Assembly (NCBI RefSeq): GCF_032334255.1
Contig: NZ_JAUHMF010000002.1
Coordinates: 1,178,001-1,242,000, forward strand
Source: Thermanaerothrix solaris
GTDB lineage: Bacteria; Chloroflexota; Anaerolineae; Anaerolineales; Anaerolineaceae
Length of the DNA stretch: 64,000 nt
Direction of reading: 5' to 3'
The position numbers were made by a program, and so were the translations under genes. Within the stretch, counting starts at the first letter, position 1; every line of letters starts with the position of its first letter. The notes under the pieces are model-generated. The model saw nothing but the letters and a program-made list of their open reading frames with translations, did no database searches and was not told where the DNA came from. Shown here one piece after another: positions 40,278 to 48,043 of this stretch.

Positions 40278-40970
40278 TTATGGCAAGTGCTGGGAGGGGG
40301 GCAAGAGATTTATGAGATGTACCGGCGAGGGCAGAATAAGATCTGCACCGGCCCGATGAAGTTCGCGTTCGGTGCCGAAGCCGCACAGAACTCCCACAGC
40401 TTGGGCGCCGGCGGCTTTGGCTGCATGAATATCGGGTGGGGTGTCGCCCACCATCAAGCAGGCATGTGGATCAACTTCCATGGCTGCTGCTGCCCACAGA
40501 ATGGGATCGGGAAAAGGCTTGGTATGGCGCGTGGTTTGGGCGGTTACCACAACACGGAAGAAATGGCTCAGGTGATGTTGCTCAAGGAAAGACTGAGTTG
40601 TAACTTCATCCCGTGAACTGACAATGGCTAAAGAGTAATGATGCGTTAGTGCGTGAAGCAGGACAGGAATCCCCGGGATCAGTTTGAACCTATGTCGTAT
40701 CAATCGCTGTTTTCCACGCAGCCGCTGGTTTAACCATTGGATCGGACGGTCTAAGTCCAAGCGATCGAGAAGCGCGAAAATCCAGTTCCCTGGCGTTTCG
40801 CTGCTCATGACCAGCCAACGCGCCAGACGGTGCAGGTGGCGGGCAGGAAAAAAGAGGAGGAAGGGTTTGAGGACGGTTTCCAATCCCCGCACCCATTCAT
40901 CATCGGTATCGCTCAGGGTGCCATCTAGGTCAAAACAGATTGCACGGATGCGTGAAACACCAAGGGGCAT
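40278..40970 (-). CDS. HAD-family hydrolase (phosphoglycolate phosphatase-like)
   Basis: A 230-residue HAD phosphatase with motif I FDLDGTLSDTDDEW (about 13-26), a helical cap, motif II VSSRDE, and motifs III/IV KPFPDP...LMVGDTPPDIHAAKAAGA. Gene order does not indicate a substrate. It is 7 bases downstream of the HExxH protein gene. Confidence 0.85.
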   Translation of the reverse strand: MPLGVSRIRAICFDLDGTLSDTDDEWVRGLETVLKPFLLFFPARHLHRLARWLVMSSETPGNWIFALLDRLDLDRPIQWLNQRLRGKQRLIRHRFKLIPGIPVLLHALTHHYSLAIVSSRDEVTTQSFLEQHHLSHFFRVVVTAQTTRHTKPFPDPILWAAAAMEVDPHACLMVGDTPPDIHAAKAAGAQAVGVLCGFGTERELHRAGADLILPSPVHLINLLPPSQHLP

Positions 40971-40977
40971 CGGGATG

Positions 40978-42420
40978 TTATGGCTGAGGAATTAAGGTTT
41001 GAAACGCCTCTAGCGCGTCCGTTACAGCCTTGGCATCACTTCCGAGTATCCATATAGTGTATGAATTTTCCCTGATCAGGATGCTTTGGCCTGCGGTGGA
41101 TACCTGCCAGCGGCTTGTGGTTGTCGCTGTCGAGAGCGGCTGGCCCCAGCGTTGAATGCCGTATTGTCGAAAAGCATTATAGAACTCCTTGGCGTCATTT
41201 TCGCTATCCCAGCGGATATTAACTAGCAAAAGGGTTCCCTCATTCTGCGGGTTGCGCCAGACCTGATAAACATCCCCGCCCCAGCCGGCGGCGGCTTGTG
41301 CTGCAATATTCTCGTTCAGACGCCAGGCTTGCTTTTCGGCATAGGCAAGGATCAAGTAGAGGTACCATTCCCCAATTTCGCCCTCATCGTAAAGTTCATA
41401 TCCGGTCAAGACGGGGCTTAAATCTGGCACGTTGACCTCGAGAGGGGCATCGCTAGGGTATTTCTCGGGATGGAGGATCTGTTCCGTAGATAAAGGCGGG
41501 TGTTTGAAGGCAGCATTGATTGCATCCCAGCGCCCCTTCTGGTAGAGGTCAAGGACAAAATCCAACCCCTGGCGGTAGGGGAAAAGAAAATCCTGTTGCA
41601 GGAATTCGGGTGTAGTATCGAACACGGGGCTTTGATAGTTTTGATAAAACTCCTGAATCTGCTTCCGATCTTCGGGGGTGGCGGCATTGAGTAACCAAAA
41701 CTGTTCAGTAAGCGAAGCATCGCCTTCAATCAGGGATTGTACTGCGGCACAATATTCACTTTGTTGGTCACAGACCTCGTCAGTCATCTTGAGGCCGCCT
41801 TTAAAATCAAACGTTTGATCTTGTAGTGCGTGCGTGTATTCATGAGCATACGTTGACCGCTGGGGACCGCGGAAGGCTTCGTCTTGAATGACGTACATAG
41901 TTTTGGTGTCATCATCATAAAAGCCGGCAATTTGCTCGGTATAAAGATCCCGCAATAATGTGTAAAGGTCAAAGTTGCGGGGAAGCAGACCAAAAAGAGA
42001 TAGGGTGGTGACGTCTTTTTCTACTTCTGCAGGTGTGTAATCTTTGAGGAAGTCATCAATAACCTTTTGATGCAATTGACCGGTGGTAAGGAGCTCACGG
42101 CGCAGAGGGGTTCGAGGTTGCAATCCCCGGATGCGAATCACTTGCTGTTCAATTTCGTCCATCTGTGCAGCGATGTCCGGGGGAAGCGATACCATCGTGG
42201 GGGTGGTGGTTTCGGCGGTCGGCAAGCGTGAAGGTGGGCGCTGGGTGGGAAAGGCTCGAGTTATTTCTTGGGATAACGTTTCCACTGTTGGGATGGATGG
42301 GGTATTTACCGCACGCAGTGTGATTAAGGCGACCGTTGCCAATGTCCCTATCCCAAGACAGGCGATCAGACCGATAAGCACAAGGGTTACAAAGATGTTA
42401 CGCCGGGTTCTCATCATCAA
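40978..42420 (-). CDS. membrane-anchored protein with HExxH metalloprotease motif
   Basis: A 480-residue protein with an N-terminal membrane span (about 8-32), a Thr/Pro-rich spacer and an extracellular body. The stretch AHEYTHALQDQ (H193, H197) fits the HExxH zinc-peptidase motif, and EGDASLTEQFW about 35 residues later offers a possible third ligand. Further repeats of GEWYLYLILAYAE and WGGDVYQVWRNP. No clear family name. It belongs to a three-gene minus-strand unit with the C39 protein and the HAD gene. Confidence 0.75.
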   Translation of the reverse strand: MMMRTRRNIFVTLVLIGLIACLGIGTLATVALITLRAVNTPSIPTVETLSQEITRAFPTQRPPSRLPTAETTTPTMVSLPPDIAAQMDEIEQQVIRIRGLQPRTPLRRELLTTGQLHQKVIDDFLKDYTPAEVEKDVTTLSLFGLLPRNFDLYTLLRDLYTEQIAGFYDDDTKTMYVIQDEAFRGPQRSTYAHEYTHALQDQTFDFKGGLKMTDEVCDQQSEYCAAVQSLIEGDASLTEQFWLLNAATPEDRKQIQEFYQNYQSPVFDTTPEFLQQDFLFPYRQGLDFVLDLYQKGRWDAINAAFKHPPLSTEQILHPEKYPSDAPLEVNVPDLSPVLTGYELYDEGEIGEWYLYLILAYAEKQAWRLNENIAAQAAAGWGGDVYQVWRNPQNEGTLLLVNIRWDSENDAKEFYNAFRQYGIQRWGQPLSTATTTSRWQVSTAGQSILIRENSYTIWILGSDAKAVTDALEAFQTLIPQP

Positions 42421-42443
42421 AAATTTTTACCTCAAAGCGATCA

Positions 42444-43715
42444 TCAGTTTTGTTGTACAAAGCGCAGCGCATACTCTGCATCGGGGTAGCCCGGATGAGC
42501 CTTAAGTGCTGCTTCAAAGGCGGCAATGGCTTCATTTTTCTTCCCTTGCCGATACAATCCCCATCCCCGCCAGAGAAGGGCCTCTTCGGAATTTGGGGTG
42601 CGTTTGAGGGCATACTCGGTAAGTGCCATCAGGTCTTCAATACGGTTCGTATGAAAATAGGCAAAGAAAGGGCCAAACTGGTAGCGCAGCATCCGCTGCG
42701 GTAGGCCAAGGGTACGTGCTTGGTCATAGGCTGTTGCGGCTTCGTCATAGCGTTCGAAGTAAACCAGATTAGTGCCTAGATTGAACCAGGCAAAAGCGTT
42801 GGCAGGTTGGTCTTGGGTTTCGCGTTGAGCAATTTCAAGTGCGTGTGTGCGGTTTGCGGTCACATCCCAATCTGCACCTAAAAGGCTTTGGATGGTGCTC
42901 TCACTCTCGGGAGGAAAGACCAAGAAGTAGACACGGTTAAAAGCCTGCCAGTTCTGGTCTAGACCGGTGTAGGGAATGAGGCGGTTGGAGCCATAAAAGG
43001 AATCCTGGGCGATGAAGTAGCCTTCCCCCTCGTCATAACCGGTCAGCAATAAATAATGCCCTGCCCAGCGGTCATCATTAGGCCAGTAGGATTCTTCCAT
43101 CAAGTAACCCTCTTCAATCACAACTGGGAAACCGGCTGCAAGCAGGTGTTTCAGCAACATGATGTCGCCCCCAACGCGAAATTCGCTGCGCAGCCATCCA
43201 ACGTAATTACGGGTGAAATACAAAAGTTCTTCAATATTGACGTTGCGATCCTGAGGAATGGGTTTGATGATATTGGCAATGTCGGATTGGTTGCCGTTCC
43301 AACCATAATACCGCAAGAGCATTGTTAACGTAGCCGGGCCACAGTTGTTGATGTCCTGTTTCTCGTATGGCGGAGGGGGCAATTCTACCCGTTGGGGCAG
43401 TGGTGTTGGCGTTGGAGACGTGGTTGAAGTCGGGCCAGGTAATGCAGATGGGACCTCTTGAGGGGTTGCAAGGGTGGGGAGAGCCGTAGAAGTTGGAGGC
43501 ATAATCCTCACCCTGGGTGTCGGGAGCGGGTTAACTGGATCAACCACACCTCGCAGGTAAGTGGCAAAGATTTCATATCGCCAGATCAGCCGGGAACGAA
43601 AAGATGGTAAGAAGATATAAGCCCCCAGTAAAAAAACCACGATCAAAACTCCTCCAACCCCAAACCACCAATGCCAACCACGGAGGTGATGAGAGTTTGT
43701 TGGATTTTTCGGCAT
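42444..43715 (-). CDS. membrane-anchored C39-type peptidase with TPR repeats
   Basis: A 423-residue protein with an N-terminal span (about 18-41), a Pro/Thr-rich linker and a papain-like C39 domain: catalytic Cys in INNCGPATLTMLL (about 125-137), His in AGHYLLLTGYD and Asp in IAQDSFYG. The C-terminus has at least three TPR-like helical repeats (NAFAWFNLGTNLVYFERYDEA; EEALLWRGWGLYRQGKKNEA). There is no ABC exporter, so bacteriocin processing is unlikely; surface proteolysis is inferred. Start at 43715 lies 7 bases after TAGAAT (43723-43728) without Shine-Dalgarno. Confidence 0.8.
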   Translation of the reverse strand: MPKNPTNSHHLRGWHWWFGVGGVLIVVFLLGAYIFLPSFRSRLIWRYEIFATYLRGVVDPVNPLPTPRVRIMPPTSTALPTLATPQEVPSALPGPTSTTSPTPTPLPQRVELPPPPYEKQDINNCGPATLTMLLRYYGWNGNQSDIANIIKPIPQDRNVNIEELLYFTRNYVGWLRSEFRVGGDIMLLKHLLAAGFPVVIEEGYLMEESYWPNDDRWAGHYLLLTGYDEGEGYFIAQDSFYGSNRLIPYTGLDQNWQAFNRVYFLVFPPESESTIQSLLGADWDVTANRTHALEIAQRETQDQPANAFAWFNLGTNLVYFERYDEAATAYDQARTLGLPQRMLRYQFGPFFAYFHTNRIEDLMALTEYALKRTPNSEEALLWRGWGLYRQGKKNEAIAAFEAALKAHPGYPDAEYALRFVQQN

Positions 43716-43722
43716 GGGGGTT

Positions 43723-43728
43723 ATTCTA
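43723..43728 (-). promoter_or_regulatory. -10 box, probable leaderless promoter
   Basis: TAGAAT on the minus strand, 7 bases before the ATG of the C39/TPR protein gene. No ribosome site or clear -35. Confidence 0.4.
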
Positions 43729-43759
43729 TCACGATTCGAGAGACACTTTGGGCGTATGA

Positions 43760-43814
43760 TATAATACTTAAATGGTCTGATTTGAAAGAACAGAAGGCAA
43801 ACCTTTGATATAAT
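43760..43814 (+). promoter_or_regulatory. two extended -10 boxes before miaB
   Basis: TGATATAAT occurs twice: hexamers at 43760-43765 and 43809-43814. The second ends 9 bases before the ATG at 43824 and would give a nearly leaderless transcript. The first would give a leader of about 50 bases. Confidence 0.5.
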
Positions 43815-43823
43815 CGGGATACT

Positions 43824-45185
43824 ATGAAGTACTATATTTGGACCGAAGGTTGTCAAATGAATGTTGCTGACTCGCAGCGGGTGGCGGCGGCTTTGGAACA
43901 TTTGGGCTACGAGCCGACTACCACCGCTGAAGAGGCAGATGTAATTGTGCTTAATACCTGTGTGGTGCGTCAGAGTGCCGAGGATAAAGCCTATGGGCGG
44001 TTAAATGCCCTCCGCCCGATCAAGAAACAGCGCCCTGAGGTGATCATCAACCTGATGGGATGTTTGGTAGGGGTTAAGGGGAACCCGAAAGTTGCAGAGC
44101 GCTTCCCCTTTGTAGATGTCTTTTCACCCCCCTCGGATCCGCGCCCACTTTTGGCTTTTCTGAGCCAGCGCTTGGGGCGGGAAATTGAATTAGAGGAAAC
44201 CGAGCAGCGCTTTGCCTGGATGGATGAAGAGGTTCCTTTGCCGCAGGAAGAGCGAGGTAAAGCCGTTTCGGCGTTTATCCCGGTGGTGTATGGGTGTTCG
44301 CATGCGTGCACGTTCTGCATTATTCCCTATCGCCGTGGGCCGGAACGCAGCCGTCCACCCGAGGTTATCTTGGCCGAAGCCAGAGCCTTGGTGGCTCAAG
44401 GGGTAAAGGAAATAACCTTACTGGGCCAGATTGTGGATCGCTATGGCAAGGATGAGCCTGAATTTCCTACGTTGAGTGGTTTATTGCGGCGCCTACATCA
44501 AATTGAAGGTTTAGAACGGATTCGCTTCCTCACCTCACATCCCAACTGGATGACCGATGAACTTTTGGACACGGTGGCCGAATTACCCAAAGTGATGCCG
44601 CATATTGAGGTGCCGGTTCAAGCCGGAGACGATGAGGTGTTAGCCCGTATGCGCCGCGGTTATACGGCCGAGCAATACCGCCGATTGATTGAGCGCATTC
44701 GCGCCCGTATACCGGGTGTAGCCATTGCTACTGATATTATTGTGGGATTTCCAGGTGAGACTGAAACCCAATTTCAGCACACGTATGACTTGCTGGCCGA
44801 GTTACGTTTGGATGTGGCTCACTTGGCGCGCTATTCTCCTCGCGAAGGCACTGTAGCGGCACGCAAAATGCCCGATGATGTCCCTGAAGAAGAAAAATGG
44901 CGGCGCTTTCGTCTATTAGAGGAATTGCAAGAGCGCATTGCTGGCGAGATCAACCAACAGTATGTGGGAAAAGAGGTGTTGGTGCTCTTTGAAGAGAAGG
45001 TGCGACGGCGCTGGAAAGGGCGCACGGAGACCAATAAACTGGTCTTTGTCGAGAGCGAAGCTGACCTGCGGGGACAAATCATTCCAGTGCGCATCACCTG
45101 GGCGGGACCGTGGTCAATGCTGGGTGAAATCCCTGGCTCTACCGATTCTCAACGGGTTTTAGCCGAGACGCCGCTACACGTTTGA
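43824..45185 (+). CDS. miaB: tRNA-2-methylthio-N6-dimethylallyladenosine synthase
   Basis: A 453-residue radical-SAM methylthiotransferase. N-terminal UPF0004 domain with TEGCQMNVADSQRVA and VVLNTCVVRQSAE (cluster Cys residues), the radical-SAM motif CSHACTFCIIPYRRGPERSR (C-x3-C-x2-C, about 157-164) and a C-terminal TRAM domain. GCQMN and RGPERSR favour MiaB over MtaB/RimO, though the insert VGVKGNPKVAERFP varies. No Shine-Dalgarno; see the -10 box 9 bases upstream. The SDR gene follows after 8 bases. Confidence 0.88.
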   Translation: MKYYIWTEGCQMNVADSQRVAAALEHLGYEPTTTAEEADVIVLNTCVVRQSAEDKAYGRLNALRPIKKQRPEVIINLMGCLVGVKGNPKVAERFPFVDVFSPPSDPRPLLAFLSQRLGREIELEETEQRFAWMDEEVPLPQEERGKAVSAFIPVVYGCSHACTFCIIPYRRGPERSRPPEVILAEARALVAQGVKEITLLGQIVDRYGKDEPEFPTLSGLLRRLHQIEGLERIRFLTSHPNWMTDELLDTVAELPKVMPHIEVPVQAGDDEVLARMRRGYTAEQYRRLIERIRARIPGVAIATDIIVGFPGETETQFQHTYDLLAELRLDVAHLARYSPREGTVAARKMPDDVPEEEKWRRFRLLEELQERIAGEINQQYVGKEVLVLFEEKVRRRWKGRTETNKLVFVESEADLRGQIIPVRITWAGPWSMLGEIPGSTDSQRVLAETPLHV

Positions 45186-45193
45186 GAATTAAT

Positions 45194-45922
45194 ATGACCG
45201 AACATCTTTACTCCCTGGCCGGCAGGGTGATCTTGATAAGCGGGGCGGCGCGCGGCTTGGGACGCGTATTAGCCCTGGCGTTAGCTCGAGCCGGGGCGAT
45301 CTTGGCCCTCCATGACTTAAGCCCCATTCACCTGGAAGAAACGTATCACCAGGTGCGGGAGTTAGGCGCCAAATGCCAATTGTATGTTGCGGATAGTGGC
45401 AAAGGTCTACCGGCGCGGATGTTAATTACAGAGGTTGTGGAAGATTGGGGGCGTTTGGATGGCCTGATCAATAATTTGCACATTCAACCTGAAGCTGATC
45501 TCGCGCGCCTCGATGAGTGGGACTGGGAACGCACTCTCGAGCTCAATCTAAGTGGGCCATTTTTATTGATGCAAAGCGCGATTGCCCCAATGTCGGCAGT
45601 GGGAGGGGGAAATATCCTTAACCTTATTGCCGAGTTAGTGGCAGATAAAAATAATGGGATAAATGCGGCGTTTGCGGCCAGCCAATTCGGATTAGCCGGT
45701 TTGACTCAAGCCACCGCAGGTGAACTTATGACATATAATATTCTTAGTTGCGCGCTTGAAGTTGGACCGCTGGCAAAGATATTGGATGAAACTGCCTGGC
45801 AGAATACAGAAGGTCAGAAGCAGGTAGCGTGGATCACTCGATGGATGGAGCGTCGAGAGAAGGTGCCACCAGGTGCGTGGCTAAGGCGCGCACAATTTGA
45901 GAGACTGACGAGGACGGAATGA
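45194..45922 (+). CDS. SDR-fold protein lacking the catalytic Tyr-Lys pair
   Basis: A 242-residue protein with the short-chain dehydrogenase fold. The cofactor loop SGAARGLGR is present, as is INNLHIQPE where NNAG is usual. The catalytic YxxxK is replaced: the sequence AFAASQFGL has Phe for Tyr and Gln for Lys. A Ser candidate (usually before Tyr) is also absent from NLIAELVADKNNG. It probably binds a nucleotide or serves another role, not redox chemistry. A TTG at 45182 overlapping the miaB stop is an alternative start. ATGA overlap with the AAC(3) gene. Confidence 0.78.
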   Translation: MTEHLYSLAGRVILISGAARGLGRVLALALARAGAILALHDLSPIHLEETYHQVRELGAKCQLYVADSGKGLPARMLITEVVEDWGRLDGLINNLHIQPEADLARLDEWDWERTLELNLSGPFLLMQSAIAPMSAVGGGNILNLIAELVADKNNGINAAFAASQFGLAGLTQATAGELMTYNILSCALEVGPLAKILDETAWQNTEGQKQVAWITRWMERREKVPPGAWLRRAQFERLTRTE

Positions 45923-46725
45923 TCGGTTTCCGAGAGATTTTGCGCGGGTTGCAGGCGCTGGAAATCGGCGTGCACCCGGTCATTGTCCACGCATCGCTTT
46001 CAGCGTTCGGGCCGGTACGTGGGGGCGCGGAAACCGTTGTGGGTGCCTTGTTGGCAACTTTCCCCGGCGTGATGGCACCCACACATACGTATAAAACCAT
46101 GTTGATCCCTGAGGATGGACCGACCAATAACGGTATTACCTATGGGAGTGGTAAAGCCCAGAATGCCATGGCCGAGTTCTTTACCCTGGATATGCCCGCC
46201 GATCCTTTGATGGGAGTTATTCCAGAAACGTTACGCCGGCATCCTCAATCCAAACGGTCGGGTCATCCCATTCTTTCGTTTGCAGGGGTAGGCGTAGAGA
46301 GCGCAATTAACGCGCAGACCCTTGAGGAGCCCTTGGCGCCTATTCGAGTGTTAATGGAACAAGGCGGATGGGTGTTGTTGCTGGGGGTTAACCATACCGT
46401 TAACACCAGTTTGCATTTGGCTGAACGGATGGCTGGGCGGCGTCAGTTCCTCCGTTGGGCATTAACCCCTCAAGGCGTTGTGGCATGTCCGGGCTTTCCG
46501 GGGTGTTCTTTGGGTTTTGAACAGGCTGAGCCACTTTTACGTCCCATCACGCGAGAGGTCAAAATCGGCGAAGCCACAATACGCGCCTTGCCTTTATCCG
46601 CAATGGTTGAACGGGTGGCAGTTCATCTTCGTCAAAACCCTTTAGACCTGCTTTGTGATCTGCCGGATTGTGAACGCTGTGAGGCGGTGCGGGTGGAATT
46701 AGCGACAACACGTGGGTTAGGTTAG
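45919..46725 (+). CDS. AAC(3)-family N-acetyltransferase
   Basis: A 268-residue protein of the aminoglycoside 3-N-acetyltransferase family (PF02522): VIVHASLSAFGPVRGGAETVVGALL, APTHTYKTMLIP, HPQSKRSGHPILSF and the final Cys cluster LLCDLPDCERC. Members occur widely in bacteria and many do not act on antibiotics; YokD-like proteins acylate other amines. Coupled by ATGA to the SDR-fold gene. Ends 9 bases inside the convergent threonine synthase gene. Confidence 0.85.
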   Translation: MIGFREILRGLQALEIGVHPVIVHASLSAFGPVRGGAETVVGALLATFPGVMAPTHTYKTMLIPEDGPTNNGITYGSGKAQNAMAEFFTLDMPADPLMGVIPETLRRHPQSKRSGHPILSFAGVGVESAINAQTLEEPLAPIRVLMEQGGWVLLLGVNHTVNTSLHLAERMAGRRQFLRWALTPQGVVACPGFPGCSLGFEQAEPLLRPITREVKIGEATIRALPLSAMVERVAVHLRQNPLDLLCDLPDCERCEAVRVELATTRGLG

Positions 46726-47886
46726 GTACTTAATCCCGCTACCGGTATTCAAAAGCAAAACCCGCTCTTTGGAATTTAAGAATCTCTGTTCTTTGAGATG
46801 AAAGAGTGCTGCCACCGTTGCTGCACCTTCGGGAGCTGCAAAGATGCCCTCGCTGGACGCGAGCAACTTCTGGGCGTTACGAATTTCGTCATCGCTGACC
46901 GCGATGGCTATCCCCTGAGAGTCGTAAAGAGCTTCGAGTACCAGGCGGTCACCAAAGGATTTGGGAACCCGAAGCCCCGACGCTATAGTTTGGGCTTTCT
47001 GCCAAAAATCACAGTGATCCGCATGTGCCTGAAAAGCCCGGACAAATGGCGCACAACCTTGGGCTTGAACGGCAACCAGACGGGGCGGGGTGTCATCTTC
47101 CAGCCATCCCAGGATTTTCAACTCCTGGTAAGCCTTCCATATTCCCACCAGTCCGATACCACCTCCAGCCGGGTAAACGATAACCTCAGGAAAGCGCCAT
47201 CCAAAGGCTTGGGCAATCTCAAATCCCATTGTCTTTTTTCCCTCTAACCGATAAGGTTCTTTAAATGTTGAAACATCAAACCAACCCTGTTCTACCATGC
47301 TGGCGGCCGCTTGAGCAGCGTCACTGATTAAGCCAGCGATTAAGATGACCTCGGCCCCTGCTATTCGGGCTTCTTCGACATTTGCGCGTGGGGTATCAGA
47401 AGGCATTATCACTCGCGCTGCCATGCCGGCCCGTGCGGCATAGGCCGCCATGGCACCGCCGGCGTTCCCGGCGGTAGGGACAAGGACTTTTTTCAATCCT
47501 AATTCTCGGAGTTTCGACAGGGCAACAGCTTGACCGCGGGCTTTGAATGTCCCGGTTGGGTTGAGGGCTTCGTCTTTTAAGAAGAGATGAGACAAGCCTA
47601 GGTGGTCACCAAGGTGAGGGAGAGACAAAGTTGGCGTATCCCCTTCACCGAGCGTAATTTGAAATCGTGGGTCGGTGATAGGTAATAATTCGTGCCAACG
47701 CCAAAGACCGCGGGGACGGTGGGCAAATTGGTCGCGGTCAAGATGGTTACGAGCGGTCTCAAGGTCATAGCAAGCAATTAAGGGTGCGTTGCAGTGAGGA
47801 CAGAACCGTTGTGGTTCGTGGGGTGAATAATGGTGTTGATACGTCGAGCAGATCAAATGGGTGAGTAAGGATGCAGATAGGGCCAT
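46717..47886 (-). CDS. thrC: threonine synthase
   Basis: A 389-residue pyridoxal-phosphate enzyme converting O-phosphohomoserine to threonine. The N-terminus has a zinc-ribbon pair (C13... FCPHCNAP), then LGEGDTPTLSLPHLGDHLGLSHLFLKDEALNPTG, the PLP lysine in TGTFKARGQAVALSKL (about 113-128), and the phosphate loop PTAGNAGGAMAAYAA. A glycine-rich VYPAGGGIGLVGIWKA region follows. Typical of the family that also includes some cysteate synthases; threonine synthase is the best call. GATACT lies 4 bases before the ATG. Confidence 0.87.
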   Translation of the reverse strand: MALSASLLTHLICSTYQHHYSPHEPQRFCPHCNAPLIACYDLETARNHLDRDQFAHRPRGLWRWHELLPITDPRFQITLGEGDTPTLSLPHLGDHLGLSHLFLKDEALNPTGTFKARGQAVALSKLRELGLKKVLVPTAGNAGGAMAAYAARAGMAARVIMPSDTPRANVEEARIAGAEVILIAGLISDAAQAAASMVEQGWFDVSTFKEPYRLEGKKTMGFEIAQAFGWRFPEVIVYPAGGGIGLVGIWKAYQELKILGWLEDDTPPRLVAVQAQGCAPFVRAFQAHADHCDFWQKAQTIASGLRVPKSFGDRLVLEALYDSQGIAIAVSDDEIRNAQKLLASSEGIFAAPEGAATVAALFHLKEQRFLNSKERVLLLNTGSGIKYLT

Positions 47887-47983
47887 GTCAAGTATCCTGT
47901 GCGTGAAGCGAGATCTAGAGGTTAGTTAATTGTAGACGGATATATTGTAAAGTGTTTGAAATCGAGTAGACGACGTTTTGTGC

Positions 47984-47989
47984 TATACT
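47984..47989 (+). promoter_or_regulatory. extended -10 box for the sensor kinase gene
   Basis: TATACT preceded by TG (47981-47982), 54 bases before the TTG at 48044. No good -35 is seen. Confidence 0.4.
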
Positions 47990-48043
47990 CGAAATTAACC
48001 ATCTTACATAACAAAGTGCGTTTTCTCGCCCCAGGAGACAATT

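Noticed and set aside
45919..46725. Antibiotic resistance gene (AAC(3))
   Set aside because: Family membership alone does not show aminoglycoside resistance; there is no mobile context and the gene is coupled to a housekeeping-like neighbour.
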